A stretch of DNA of 64,000 nucleotides from Sandaracinus amylolyticus (GCF_000737325.1 NZ_CP011125.1:1922001-1986000), one strand, 5' to 3'. Positions 1 to 8,759 are shown, numbered from the stretch's first letter. The notes: a model not told the origin generated them from the sequence alone. Numbers and translations are program-made.

Positions 1-1
1 G

Positions 2-871
2 TCGCGCGCACGGTGGGTGGTGCCGCTCGGGGTCGGGTGCGTCGTCGCGGGGTGCAACGGTGACGTGAGCAGCGGCGGCGTGGACGCGGGCGTGATCTCC
101 GACGCCGCGACCCCGACCGACGCCGGCTCGCGCGAGGACGCGGGCTCGATGGTCGACGCGTCGCGGCCCGACGCGGGCGGCGGCGGCGTGGGCTGCGAGG
201 GACGCGACTACCTCTTCTGCGAAGACTTCGAGTCGGCCGCGCCGGGCTCGCTGCCCGAGGGTTGGACGGTCGGTGGAGGGTGGCAGTTGGGCGACAGCGT
301 TCCCGAGGTCACGTCGGAGTCGGTGCACACCGGCGCGCGTGCGCTGCGATCGTCGATCGCGATCTCCGGCCAGCGTCGCGCCGAGCGCAGCATCGAGTCG
401 CTCGGGGACGCGCGCGGCGTGCACTGGGGGCGTGTGTTCTATCGAGTGCAGACGCCCGCGTTCGTGCCGAGCGGCGGTGTCGTGCACAACACGCTCCTCG
501 CGCTGCTCGGCGCGGACGAGGCCCGCGTCGTCGACACCGTGATCCGCAACGACGGCGCGCATCAGTTCCTCTACAACGTGCCCGACGACAGCTGCTGTGC
601 GGGCTCGAGCTACGACCACCGCACGTACGACGGCGACTGGCACTGTGCGGAGTGGCGCGTCGATCGCACGACGCAGAGCTATCGATTCTTCATCGACGGC
701 GACGAAGTGGACGACATCGCGTTCGACCATGGCGCGGGGGACACCCGCGCGCGCATGGACGCGTTCTCGCGCATCGCGCTGGGCTGGCGGAACTACCAGA
801 CACCCGACACGCCGTACACGTCGTACTTCGACGATCTCGCGATCGACGACGAGCGAATCGGCTGCGAATGA
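2..871 (+). CDS. secreted/lipoprotein-like protein, 5' end outside window
   Basis: The reading frame is open to the left edge, so the true start is probably upstream. A GTG at 17 is the first visible candidate, but it would cut off the front of the signal sequence. A hydrophobic stretch runs into a Cys (VVAGC) like a lipobox. It is followed by an Asp/Ala/Gly-rich linker with DAG and DAS repeats, common in myxobacterial lipoproteins. The rest (about residues 70-284) is a compact domain rich in Trp, Tyr and paired Cys (CCAG, WHCAEW, final GCE). It has the pattern of a concanavalin-like or polysaccharide-lyase-like beta-sandwich, with an FFIDGDEVD strand near the end. No catalytic motif is evident. 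It probably sits on the cell surface. The next gene overlaps its stop as ATGA, so the two are likely co-translated. Confidence 0.7.
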   Translation, partial: SRARWVVPLGVGCVVAGCNGDVSSGGVDAGVISDAATPTDAGSREDAGSMVDASRPDAGGGGVGCEGRDYLFCEDFESAAPGSLPEGWTVGGGWQLGDSVPEVTSESVHTGARALRSSIAISGQRRAERSIESLGDARGVHWGRVFYRVQTPAFVPSGGVVHNTLLALLGADEARVVDTVIRNDGAHQFLYNVPDDSCCAGSSYDHRTYDGDWHCAEWRVDRTTQSYRFFIDGDEVDDIAFDHGAGDTRARMDAFSRIALGWRNYQTPDTPYTSYFDDLAIDDERIGCE

Positions 872-1602
872 CGGGCGAAGGATTGGGCCGGATCGCGCGT
901 GTTCGTGCGATGCGCGATCCCCTCGCGATCGTGCGCGCTGCCGTCGCCGACCCGATCCTCTACAAGGCCGCCGCGCTCGCCCTCGACGAGTGCGAGCCCG
1001 ACGAGGCGGCGGCGACGTGGCTCGCGCAGGCGCACGATCGCGGCGAGGCGAGCTCGTGGCTCGTCGCGTCGCTGCTCGGCCATCTGCGTCACCCCGCGGG
1101 ATACGCGAAGGCGCTCGAGCTGATGCGCGCGGGAGTGACGTACGCGCCGCACAGCTTGGTCAGCATCGCGGGCGTCGACGCCGAGCGCGATCTGATCGAG
1201 GCCATCGAGACTTCCGAGGACGGCAACGTGCGCAGGGTCGCAGCGGGCGCGCTCGGCGCGCTCGGGACCGAGTCGGCGATCGCGTACCTCGTTTCTGCGC
1301 CGGCGCGTGGTCGGCTTCGCGCGCTCAGCGTCGCGCAGGCGCTCGAGAGCGCACCGCTCGATGCACGGGTCTTGATCGACGCGCTCCGCTCACCGCAGGT
1401 CGAGATGCGGCGCTGGCCGCCGATGCTGATCGCGATGCGGCTCGAGGCCGCGCGACGTGCCGGGTCGAACGCGGACGTGCCCGACGACGCCGCGCTCCGC
1501 GCTGCTCTCGCCGCCGCGATCGACGAGGGATTCGACGTCGTGTGGCGCGCCGACGCAACGATCCTCCGCGCGTGGCTGGGCGCCGATCATCCGTCGGGAT
1601 GA
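868..1602 (+). CDS. HEAT-repeat-like protein of unknown function
   Basis: The ATG at 868 overlaps the stop of the preceding gene (ATGA), which argues for translational coupling; an in-frame ATG at 910 is the alternative start. The product is about 244 residues, with no signal peptide and no membrane segment. Alternating helices with Ala/Leu-rich faces and turns such as RRVAAGALGALGTESAI and RLRALSVAQALES resemble HEAT/PBS-lyase-type repeats. Such repeats usually mediate protein contacts. No enzyme motif is visible. The coupling to an exported protein is odd for a cytosolic-looking product, so any joint role is unknown. The assignment as a real gene rests on the overlap, the repeat-like sequence and normal third-position GC. 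Confidence 0.65.
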   Translation: MTGEGLGRIARVRAMRDPLAIVRAAVADPILYKAAALALDECEPDEAAATWLAQAHDRGEASSWLVASLLGHLRHPAGYAKALELMRAGVTYAPHSLVSIAGVDAERDLIEAIETSEDGNVRRVAAGALGALGTESAIAYLVSAPARGRLRALSVAQALESAPLDARVLIDALRSPQVEMRRWPPMLIAMRLEAARRAGSNADVPDDAALRAALAAAIDEGFDVVWRADATILRAWLGADHPSG

Positions 1603-1614
1603 GCATTCATCTGC

Positions 1615-1640
1615 TTGGACCCCGGACCGAGGACGTTTAC
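1615..1640 (+). promoter_or_regulatory. possible promoter, TTGGAC-N15-TTTACG
   Basis: TTGGAC at 1615-1620 and TTTACG at about 1636 are spaced like a sigma-70-type promoter ahead of the M29-like gene. A very similar pair occurs at 18500 ahead of the cupredoxin-like gene. The -10 match is poor by the E. coli consensus, so this rests on the recurrence. Confidence 0.3.
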
Positions 1641-1695
1641 GCTGCGGGCTGCGCACGGACGAGCGATGCGTCGTGCGCGTGGAGGTCGAACCCAC

Positions 1696-2694
1696 TTGAG
1701 CCGTGAGAGCGAGGGCGAGAGCCCGTCGTCCGATGTGGGCGTCGCGGCGCAGCGCACCGTCAACGAGTGTCTGCGCGTCGCCGCCGGAGAGACGTTCCTG
1801 GTCGTGTTCGGACGCGAGCTCGCCGAGCTCGCGAGCGCCGTCGCTGCGGTCGCCCGCGCGGTCGGCGCGAAGGTCGAGACGTTCGAGCTGACCGGACAGC
1901 CGGGCGATGAAGCGCGCATCGCGCCGACGCTCGCGCGCTGCGACGCGTCGGCGTTCCTCGCGTCGTACCAAGCCGACATCGGCGTGCGGCGCGCGATGGT
2001 CACGATGAAGGGCAAGCGCCGCCACGCGCACCTGATCGGCCTCACCGACGCAGTGATCCGACAGTCGCTCACCACCGATCCTCGCGAGATGTCCGAGCTC
2101 GGCCGACAGCTGATCGCGCACGTGCGCCCGTCGAGCACGATCCGCGTCACCAGCCCCGCGGGCACGTCGCTCGTCGTGCAGACCGATCCCGCGAATCGCT
2201 GGCACTGCGAGCACGGGATCCTCGAGGGACCGGGTTGGACGAACCTCCCGGCGGGCGAGGTGATCACGTCGCCCGCGAACGTCGAGGGCGTGTTCGTGCC
2301 GGACGGCGGCGTGTGGCTCACCGACGGATCGGATCTCGGTCGCGTCGCGACGCAGCGCCTGCAGCTGCGCTTCTCGAAGGGGCGCCTCGTCGCCGCGGAG
2401 GGTGCGGACGACGCGGCGCGCGCGCTGCTCGAGCACCTCGACGCCGGGCAGGAGGGCCGCCGCGTCGGGCAGGTCACGTTCGGGATCAACACCGGCGTGG
2501 TCGCGCCGATCGGCGTGTCCTGCCAGGACGTGAAGCTCCGCGGCTTCCACATGATCCTCGGCTACAGCGCGCCCGAGCTCACCGGCGCGTCGTGGAACGG
2601 CACGCGCGTCGTGCAGCTCCTGCAGCGTCGCGCGAGCGTCTGGATCGACGACGTCCAGGTGCTCGCGAACGGGCGCTACGTGCTCTCGGGCTGA
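1696..2694 (+). CDS. M29 aminopeptidase (AmpS/AmpT)-like protein, probably degenerate
   Basis: The C-terminal two thirds follow the thermophilic M29 metallo-aminopeptidase pattern: a GTSLVVQTD strand, then NLPAGEVITSP (family E-E-V-F-T-A-P), then a G-I-N-T-G strand, then DVKLRGFHMILG. M29 enzymes use two metals held by Glu, His and Asp. Here the first Glu (GEV) and the His of FHMILG remain. The Glu before the G-I-N-T-G strand reads Gln, and the terminal H-x-D element reads NGTRVVQ. Activity is therefore doubtful. I chose the TTG at 1696 because a GGAGG lies ten bases upstream (1681-1685). ATG 1666 and TTG 1615 are in-frame alternatives, and the latter lies in the putative promoter. The product is about 332 residues and has no signal peptide. 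It converges with the next gene, overlapping by 19 bases. Confidence 0.72.
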   Translation: MSRESEGESPSSDVGVAAQRTVNECLRVAAGETFLVVFGRELAELASAVAAVARAVGAKVETFELTGQPGDEARIAPTLARCDASAFLASYQADIGVRRAMVTMKGKRRHAHLIGLTDAVIRQSLTTDPREMSELGRQLIAHVRPSSTIRVTSPAGTSLVVQTDPANRWHCEHGILEGPGWTNLPAGEVITSPANVEGVFVPDGGVWLTDGSDLGRVATQRLQLRFSKGRLVAAEGADDAARALLEHLDAGQEGRRVGQVTFGINTGVVAPIGVSCQDVKLRGFHMILGYSAPELTGASWNGTRVVQLLQRRASVWIDDVQVLANGRYVLSG

Positions 2695-3539
2695 TCGCGC
2701 GCGACGTGATCCAGGAACGCGCGCACCCGGCTGGTGCCGCGCAGATCGGGGAGCGTCAGCAGCCACACGTCGCGCTGGAATTCGGGCGCGATCGCGCCGA
2801 TGCGGCGCAGCGCGGGATCGGAGTCGCCATCGAACGTCGCGAGGAAGTGCACGCCGATCCCGGCGGCGATCGCCTGCCTCATCACCATCGAGCTCGCGTC
2901 GACGCGCATCGCGATGCGGGCGCCGGGCGCACGCGCCGCGAGCCACGCGTCGAGCCACGTCATGTTCATGCGCTCGTCCCAGTGGATCCACGGGTACTCC
3001 GCGTATCCCGCGTCGGGGCCCATGTGCTCGACGAGCGCCTTGCTGCCGTAGACCGCGAACTCGACGCGTCCGATGCGGCGCCCGACGAGGTGCTCGGGCG
3101 GCGCGCTCGTCATGCGCAGCGCGACGTCGGCCTCGCGGCGCGCGAGCGAGACCTCGCGATCGTTCACCACGACCGTCAGCTCGACGCTCGGATAGCGCGT
3201 CATGAACGACGCGAGCACGCCCTGATAGCGGCGGAAGAGGATGTCCATCGTCGCGACGCGAAGCGCGCCCTGGAGGCGCTCGTCGCGGCCGAGCACGCGG
3301 CCCTCGAGCGAGAGCACGTCGCTCTCCATGCGCTCCGCGACCGCGGCGACATCGCGTCCCGCCGCGGTCGCCACGAATCCGTCGGGCGTCTGATCGAAGA
3401 GCCGCACCCCGAGCGTCTGCTCGATCGCGCGCACGCGTCGCGCGACGGTCGTGTGGCTCACGCCGAGGCTCGCGGCGGCGCGGCTCAACGTTCCGTCGCG
3501 CGCGATGGCGAGCACGTATCGGAGGTCGTCCCACTCCAC
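2676..3539 (-). CDS. LysR-family transcriptional regulator
   Basis: This is a 287-residue LysR protein. The winged helix at residues 1-60 contains WDDLRYVLAIARDGTLSRAA, then the recognition-helix region SHTTVARRVRAIE and a G-V-R-L-F turn. The C-terminal periplasmic-binding-like effector domain (about 90-285) contains VVVNDREVSLARREADVALR. It belongs to the subgroup whose DNA-binding domain opens with xxWDDLR. I chose the GTG at 3539 because the conserved VEWDDL begins there; an in-frame start at 3566 is possible. It is transcribed away from the oxidoreductase at 3617, with a gap of about 77 bases. By the usual LysR arrangement it probably controls that gene and itself; the ligand is unknown. 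Confidence 0.9.
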   Translation of the reverse strand: MEWDDLRYVLAIARDGTLSRAAASLGVSHTTVARRVRAIEQTLGVRLFDQTPDGFVATAAGRDVAAVAERMESDVLSLEGRVLGRDERLQGALRVATMDILFRRYQGVLASFMTRYPSVELTVVVNDREVSLARREADVALRMTSAPPEHLVGRRIGRVEFAVYGSKALVEHMGPDAGYAEYPWIHWDERMNMTWLDAWLAARAPGARIAMRVDASSMVMRQAIAAGIGVHFLATFDGDSDPALRRIGAIAPEFQRDVWLLTLPDLRGTSRVRAFLDHVARDQPEST

Positions 3540-3616
3540 CCGTGCATCGTTGCACAGCGCGCGCACGAAATCGCAAGTGGTCGCGCCCTCCGCGCACTCC
3601 CACGCTGCGTCTCGTG

Positions 3617-4561
3617 ATGAGAGCCATCGTGCGAGACGAGTACGGAACGCCCGACGTGATCGCGCTGCGCGAGATCGAGCGGCCGGCGCCGGGCGACGAC
3701 GAAGTGCTGATCCGCGTGCGCGCGTCGTCGGTGAATCCCGCGGACTGGATCCTATTGACCGGCCGGCCGTACCCGGTGCGCCTGGTCGCGGGGCTGTTTC
3801 GCCCGAAGAAGCGTGTCCTGGGGATGGACGTCACGGGCGAAGTGGAGGCGGTCGGCAAGAACGTCACTCGGTTCCGTCCGGGCGACGAGGTGTTCGGAGA
3901 GGTCGGGAGCGCGTACGCCGAGCACGTCTGTGCGCACCAGGATCGGATCGCGATCAAGCCGAAGGCCCTGTCGTTCGAGGAGGCCGCGGCCGTGCCGGTC
4001 GCGGCGATGACCGCGCTGCAGGGGCTGCGCGACGCTGCGCGCGTACGCGCCGGCCACGCGGTGCTGATCAACGGCGCGTCGGGCGGAGTGGGCACGTTCG
4101 CGGTGCAGATCGCGAAGTCGCTCGGCGCCGAGGTCACGGGCGTGTGCAGCGGTCGCAATGCGGAGATGGTGCGCTCGATCGGCGCCGATCACGTCGTGGA
4201 CTACGCGCGAGAGGACTTCACGCGCACCGCGGCGCGATACGACGCGATCCTCGATCTGGTGGGCAGTCGGTCGATCTCCGACTGCCGCCGTGCGCTGCGC
4301 CCGACTGGCACCTACGTCTCGTCGGTCGGTCGACTCGGGTGGTCGCTGAAAGCGCTCTTCGCGTCGGTCGGATCGAGCGGGCGAGCACGGGTGTTGACGT
4401 CGAGCCCGAACGCCGCGGATCTCGACGTGCTGCGAAGCTCCATCGACGAACGAACGATCGCTCCGGTGATCGACCAGCGTTATCCGCTGAGCGACGTGGC
4501 CGAGGCGCTGCGCCGTCAGGGCGAAGGTCACGCGCGCGGGAAGTCGGTCGTCACGGTGTGA
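3617..4561 (+). CDS. NAD(P)-dependent medium-chain oxidoreductase (quinone oxidoreductase-like)
   Basis: The 314-residue product has a GroES-like fold at the N-terminus (ASSVNPADW, VLGMDVTGEVEAVG, F-R-P-G-D-E-V-F-G). A Rossmann domain follows, with the nucleotide-binding loop NGASGGVGTFAVQIAK and D-H-V-V-D-Y downstream. The zinc-ligand residues of true alcohol dehydrogenases are absent. It therefore fits the zinc-free quinone oxidoreductase/enoyl reductase group, which reduces activated double bonds or quinones with NAD(P)H in the cytoplasm. ATG 3617 was chosen because MRAIVRDEYG is the usual start of this family; the longer upstream reading (from 3542) runs into the divergent promoter. Its divergent LysR neighbour is the likely regulator. 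The 3' end overlaps the converging gene by 11 bases. Confidence 0.9.
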   Translation: MRAIVRDEYGTPDVIALREIERPAPGDDEVLIRVRASSVNPADWILLTGRPYPVRLVAGLFRPKKRVLGMDVTGEVEAVGKNVTRFRPGDEVFGEVGSAYAEHVCAHQDRIAIKPKALSFEEAAAVPVAAMTALQGLRDAARVRAGHAVLINGASGGVGTFAVQIAKSLGAEVTGVCSGRNAEMVRSIGADHVVDYAREDFTRTAARYDAILDLVGSRSISDCRRALRPTGTYVSSVGRLGWSLKALFASVGSSGRARVLTSSPNAADLDVLRSSIDERTIAPVIDQRYPLSDVAEALRRQGEGHARGKSVVTV

Positions 4562-5243
4562 GGCGCTCGACGAAGCGCGCGAGCAGCACCGTGCGGCGGC
4601 CGTCGTCGAACCGAACGTCGAGCTTCGGCGGATCTCCGCCGACCTCGTCGACGATCGTGCCCTCGCCGTACTTCGCATGACGCACCCGCGCGCCCGCGTT
4701 GCGCGCCGACGAGCACTCGATCGCGATCGTGTCCGCGCCCGCACCACCGAGCAGCTTCGCGAACGCGCGGATCGCGCCGCGACCTTTCGCGATCGCGGCG
4801 CGGAGATCGTCGCCGACGTCGAGCACCACGAAGCGCGGCGTCGCACCGTCGCGACCGGCGCGCGGATCTTCGCGATCGAGGCCCTGAGGATCGCGCTCCG
4901 AGAGATCGCCCGCGCCGGTCGCGGCCCATCGACCGTCGGCGCGCGCCTCGACGAGGAGGACCTGGGTACCGTCGTGGATCGCGAGGTACACGACGTCGCG
5001 CCCGAGCCGGCGCGCGAGCGACGCGATGCGCGGCTCTCGCGCGCCGAGCGCACGCTCGAGCAGGAGCTCGGGCGGCGAGGTCTCCATCACGGTCCAGCCC
5101 GGCGCGCCGCGGCGCCACCATCCGACCTGCGTGCGTCCGCCTTGGCTCGCGTAGCGCTCGTCGCCGAGCAGCGCGCAGAGCGCCGAAGCGAGCGCCGATC
5201 CGTCCTCGGTCGCGACGTAGAAGGTGCTCGCCGACTCGCCCAT
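4551..5243 (-). CDS. hypothetical protein with C-terminal UvrD-type Tudor-like domain
   Basis: The 230-residue cytosolic protein has two parts. Residues 1-185 have no fold I can name; they include WWRRGAPGWTVMETSP and a YLAIHDGTQVLLVEA strand pair. Residues 186-230 start with GARVRHAKYGEGTIV and end in V-L-L-A-R-F-V-E-R-L. This matches the small beta-barrel (V-x-H-x-K-F/Y-G-x-G-x-V) found at the C-terminus of UvrD/PcrA helicases, where it contacts RNA polymerase. It may link the unknown front part to nucleic acid or polymerase; that is inference from one short domain. The ATG start is clear. It converges with the oxidoreductase on its 3' side. Confidence 0.75.
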   Translation of the reverse strand: MGESASTFYVATEDGSALASALCALLGDERYASQGGRTQVGWWRRGAPGWTVMETSPPELLLERALGAREPRIASLARRLGRDVVYLAIHDGTQVLLVEARADGRWAATGAGDLSERDPQGLDREDPRAGRDGATPRFVVLDVGDDLRAAIAKGRGAIRAFAKLLGGAGADTIAIECSSARNAGARVRHAKYGEGTIVDEVGGDPPKLDVRFDDGRRTVLLARFVERLTP

Positions 5244-5280
5244 GTCGCTCCTCGCGTCGAGGATGCCACGCGGGCTCGCC

Positions 5281-6501
5281 TCAGAACCACGCGGTCGCGC
5301 CGACGGTGATCGTGTTCTGCGACGCGGCGTTCCGCACGAACGGCTCGGTCGTGCCGTTGCCGATCACCTCGCCCGCGAAATACGCGTCACCCGCCGCCTC
5401 GTCGTGTCGGTACTCGAGTCGGAGCGAGACGTGATCGTGCGGGTGGACGTCCGCGCCGATCGTCGCCGACGAGACCCACTCGACGGGCCAGAAGATCGGC
5501 GATGCCGTCCCGCTCGCGTCGCTCGCGACGCGCTCCCAGAAGAAGTCGCCGCGCGCCGCGAACGAGAGCCACTCGATCACCGACACCCGCACTGCGAGCA
5601 TGCCCGCCGCATATCCGCTCGTGCCGAACGCGTTGGGCTCGAATCCGCCGGTGGCCTGGCCCTGGAGCGCGAGCCACTCCGTCAGCGCCACCGTGCCGTT
5701 CAGATCGAACGTGTGTCGCCACGCGCGCCCTTCGGGCGCTCCGTCGGGGCGCTCGACGCCCGTCGTGTACGAGAACGCGCCGGTGAAGCGCTCGCCGAGA
5801 TCGAACGTCGCGTGCGCGATCACCGTCTTCTCGTCGTTGTCGTCGAGCACGGTGTTCCAACCGTTCACGAGCCAGAGATTCAGGCCGAGTCCGGGAATCA
5901 CCTCGTAGGAGATCCGAAATCCCGTGTGATAGAACGGATATCCGAAGAACAGGTTCGTTCGCGAATAGAGCCAGTCGTCCTTGACCGCCATCGACTCCAC
6001 ACCGATCGGGTGGAGAAACAGCCCGGCCTGGACGTTCAGCCCCGTCCCGACGGGGATTCGATATCCGACGAACGCCTGCTGGACGAACTGCCACAGCTCG
6101 ATGCTCTGGGCGCCGACGCCGCTGCCGAGGCTCGGCCCGGTGGTCTCCGAGAGATAATACGTCGCCGGCGTCGAGCCCCATTGGAGCGTGATCCGGCCAT
6201 TGACGCCTTCCCAATCCCACTGCGCGTCGAGGACGACGTTCGACAGATTGAAGCTGTTGTGTCGATTGTCGAAGCCGCGGAGATCGGTGATTCCGTTGCT
6301 CGGCTCGTTGAAGTTGAACGCGTAATACGCCTCGACCCAGCCGCCGATCGTGAACGGCTCCGGCGAGTCCTCGTCGCGCTCGACCGTCGCCGGCTCGGAG
6401 GTCTCCACGGCTGGGCGTGCGGCCGCATCGACCTGCGCCGACGCGAGACACGCGCACAGCAGGGCGGTCGCGAATGCCACGCCCGCGCAGATCCGAGCCA
6501 T
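5281..6501 (-). CDS. outer-membrane beta-barrel porin (OmpL/Bbp2-like)
   Basis: The 406-residue product starts with a Sec signal peptide (hydrophobic core AFATALLCACLASAQ). A short acidic spacer follows, then a barrel of alternating hydrophobic and polar residues rich in Trp, Tyr and Phe. Diagnostic stretches are FTIGGWVEAYYAFNFNEPSN, DNRHNSFNLSNVVLDAQWDW and LFLHPIGVESMAVKDDWLYS. The protein ends in VGATAWF, with the terminal aromatic that BamA recognises in outer-membrane proteins. These match the family described as putative OmpL-like or Bbp2 porins, which make passive channels in the outer membrane. The substrate cannot be deduced. It stands alone between a Tudor-tail protein and a LysR gene, both on the same strand. 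Confidence 0.88.
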   Translation of the reverse strand: MARICAGVAFATALLCACLASAQVDAAARPAVETSEPATVERDEDSPEPFTIGGWVEAYYAFNFNEPSNGITDLRGFDNRHNSFNLSNVVLDAQWDWEGVNGRITLQWGSTPATYYLSETTGPSLGSGVGAQSIELWQFVQQAFVGYRIPVGTGLNVQAGLFLHPIGVESMAVKDDWLYSRTNLFFGYPFYHTGFRISYEVIPGLGLNLWLVNGWNTVLDDNDEKTVIAHATFDLGERFTGAFSYTTGVERPDGAPEGRAWRHTFDLNGTVALTEWLALQGQATGGFEPNAFGTSGYAAGMLAVRVSVIEWLSFAARGDFFWERVASDASGTASPIFWPVEWVSSATIGADVHPHDHVSLRLEYRHDEAAGDAYFAGEVIGNGTTEPFVRNAASQNTITVGATAWF

Positions 6502-6547
6502 CGCTCACGCATTGCCAGCACGCACCGCGCCGTCGGGCGCGTCGCGG

Positions 6548-7468
6548 TCAGCGGCGACGCGCGGACGTGGGGCGCTCGATGCCCTCGAGCAGCCGAGCGC
6601 GGAGCCACCGGTTGCGCGCATCGGTGTCCGCGTGGCGGTGCCAGTACACGTGCAGCTCGATCGGCGGCAGCGGCAACGGGACCGGCAGGAGCGCGAGCTC
6701 GAGCCGCCGCGCGATCGACTGCGCGTGCAGGCGCGGCGCGGTGAGCAGCAGATCCGACCCCGCGACGATCCGACAGGCCGCCTCGTAGCGCTGGCAGCGC
6801 GCCACCACGACACGCTCGTGCCCGAGCCGATCGAGCAGCAGATCCTCCATCGACGATCCGCTGCGGCGCGACGAGACCGTGACGTGCCGCGCGGCGAGGT
6901 ACTTCTTCGCGTCGAGCACACGCCGCCGCCGGCTCACCACGCAGAAGCTGTCGCGCGCGAGGAGCGCGTGCCGGAGCTCGGGGCCCGCTGCGCGGGCGAC
7001 GTCGACGACGAGATCGAGCCTGCCCGATCCGAGCTCTTGCTCGATGCTCGCGCGATCGAGCCGCACGCACTCGATCGTCGCGTCGGGCGCGTGCGCGCGG
7101 ACCCGCGCCGCGAGCGCGGGGAGCACCGCGGGCTCGAGCTCGTCGTGCACCGCGAGCGCGACCCGCGCGACATCGCGGGCGGGATCGAAGTCGTGCGGCT
7201 CGAGGGCGTGGCGCAGGATCGCGAGCGCTTCGCGCACCGCCGGTGCGAGACGCTCCGCCGCCTCGGTGGGCACGACGCCGCGACCGTGACGCACGAAGAG
7301 CTCGTCCCCGAGCTGCGCGCGCAAACGCGCCAGCGCGTGGCTCACCGCGGACTGGCTCACGAAGAGGCGCGACGCCGCGCGCGTCAGGTTCCGCTCGCCG
7401 TCGATCGCCTCGAACGTGAGCAGCAGGTTGAGATCGAGGCGTCGGATCGAGCCATGAGCAGCGCTCAT
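6548..7468 (-). CDS. LysR-family transcriptional regulator (NodD/LeuO-like)
   Basis: The 306-residue LysR protein starts RRLDLNLLLTFEAIDGE, the opening typical of the NodD/LeuO/NahR branch. The helix-turn-helix is NLTRAASRLFVSQSAVSHAL, then LGDELFVRHGRGVVPTEAA. The effector domain is shorter and more Arg-rich than usual, with IECVRLDRASIEQELGSG and HVYWHRHADTDARNRWLR near the end. It is divergent from the acyl-CoA dehydrogenase at 7527 with 58 bases between start codons, so it is the obvious candidate to control the dehydrogenase/carboxylase pair. ATG 7468 is the only good start. Confidence 0.9.
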   Translation of the reverse strand: MSAAHGSIRRLDLNLLLTFEAIDGERNLTRAASRLFVSQSAVSHALARLRAQLGDELFVRHGRGVVPTEAAERLAPAVREALAILRHALEPHDFDPARDVARVALAVHDELEPAVLPALAARVRAHAPDATIECVRLDRASIEQELGSGRLDLVVDVARAAGPELRHALLARDSFCVVSRRRRVLDAKKYLAARHVTVSSRRSGSSMEDLLLDRLGHERVVVARCQRYEAACRIVAGSDLLLTAPRLHAQSIARRLELALLPVPLPLPPIELHVYWHRHADTDARNRWLRARLLEGIERPTSARRR

Positions 7469-7526
7469 GATTCGATATGATCACGTTTCAGTTCCTTCAT
7501 CCACCGCGCGCGCGCAGGATCCCCGC

Positions 7527-8759
7527 ATGGACTTCACGCCGAGCCCTCGTTCCGTCGAGTACGTCGATCGCGTGCGGCGCTTCGTCGCCGAGCACGTCCA
7601 GCCCGTGGAGGCGCGCTACTGGAGCGAGGTGCGCGCCGCGAACCCCGACGGCAACTGGCGCGCGTGGACGATCCATCCGCTCGTCGAGGAGCTCAAGGCG
7701 AAGGCGCGGAAGGAAGGGCTCTGGAACCTCTTCATGCCCGACCCGCAGCTCGGCGCGGGCCTGAGCACGCTCGAGTACGCGCCGGTCGCCGAGGAGACCG
7801 GCAAGAGCTTCCTCGCGCCTGAGGTCTTCAACTGCAGTGCGCCCGACACCGGCAACATGGAGGTGCTCTGGCGCTACGGCAGCGACGAGCAGAAGCAGCG
7901 CTGGCTGCGCCCGCTGCTCGACGGTGAGATCCGCTCCGTGTTCTGCATGACCGAGCCCGACGTCGCGTCGTCGGACGCGACGAACATGCAGGCGACCGCG
8001 ATCCTCGACGGCGACGAGGTCGTGCTGAACGGCAAGAAGTGGTGGTCGAGCGGGATCGGCGATCCGCGCGCGAAGATCGCGATCTTCATGGCACGCACCC
8101 CCGACGCGGGCGCGGATCGCCATCACCAGCACTCGATGGTGCTCGTCCCGCTCGACACGCCGGGCGTCGAGGTGAAGCGCATGCTCCCGGTCTACGGCGC
8201 GTACGACGCGCCCCACGGCCACGGCGAGGTGCACTTCACGAACGTGCGGGTGCCGCGCGCGAACGTGATCGCGGGGCTCGGCATGGGCTTCGAGATCGCG
8301 CAGGGAAGGCTCGGCCCGGGGCGCATCCACCACTGCATGCGCTGCATCGGCGCGGCGGAGCGCGCGCTCGAGCTCATGATCACGCGCGGCGCGTCGCGCA
8401 CCGCGTTCGGCAAGCCGCTGATCAACCTCGGCGGCAACCGCGAGCGCGTCGCCGAGGCTCGCATCGCGATCGATCAAGCGCGCCTGCTCACGCTCTACGC
8501 CGCGTGGAAGCTCGATCAGGTCGGCGCGCTCGGCGCGATGACGGAGATCTCGGCGATCAAGGTGGTCGCACCGAACGTGCTGCAGAAGGTCGTCGACGAC
8601 GCGATCCAGATCCACGGCGGCGCGGGCATGTCCGACGACACGCCGCTCACCGGGTTCTTCGCGCAGGCGCGCAGCCTCCGCCTCGCCGACGGCCCCGACG
8701 AGGTGCACAAGGGCGTGATCGCGCGGATCGAGCTCATGAAGCGCGGCGTCTCTCGATGA
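7527..8759 (+). CDS. acyl-CoA dehydrogenase
   Basis: The 410-residue FAD enzyme of the acyl-CoA dehydrogenase superfamily catalyses alpha,beta-desaturation of an acyl-CoA in the cytoplasm. The N-terminal helical domain precedes the flavin segment CMTEPDVASSDATNM and the middle-domain strand GKKWWSSG. The C-terminal domain carries RTAFGKPL, QIHGGAGMSDDTPL and DGPDEVHKGVIAR. The last two place it near the ACAD10/11-type, longer-chain or branched-chain dehydrogenases, but the substrate cannot be fixed from sequence. ATG 7527 has an AGGA at about 7516. The next gene starts inside its stop codon (ATGA), so it is coupled to an acyl-CoA carboxyltransferase. This suggests a catabolic unit for branched-chain or propionyl-type acyl-CoAs. 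Confidence 0.93.
   Translation: MDFTPSPRSVEYVDRVRRFVAEHVQPVEARYWSEVRAANPDGNWRAWTIHPLVEELKAKARKEGLWNLFMPDPQLGAGLSTLEYAPVAEETGKSFLAPEVFNCSAPDTGNMEVLWRYGSDEQKQRWLRPLLDGEIRSVFCMTEPDVASSDATNMQATAILDGDEVVLNGKKWWSSGIGDPRAKIAIFMARTPDAGADRHHQHSMVLVPLDTPGVEVKRMLPVYGAYDAPHGHGEVHFTNVRVPRANVIAGLGMGFEIAQGRLGPGRIHHCMRCIGAAERALELMITRGASRTAFGKPLINLGGNRERVAEARIAIDQARLLTLYAAWKLDQVGALGAMTEISAIKVVAPNVLQKVVDDAIQIHGGAGMSDDTPLTGFFAQARSLRLADGPDEVHKGVIARIELMKRGVSR

Noticed and set aside
1390-4158. 922-codon open frame on the minus strand
   Set aside because: It is Arg/Ala/Asp-rich with no domain and lies antisense to the M29-like, LysR and oxidoreductase genes, which have clear family motifs. High GC alone makes such frames.
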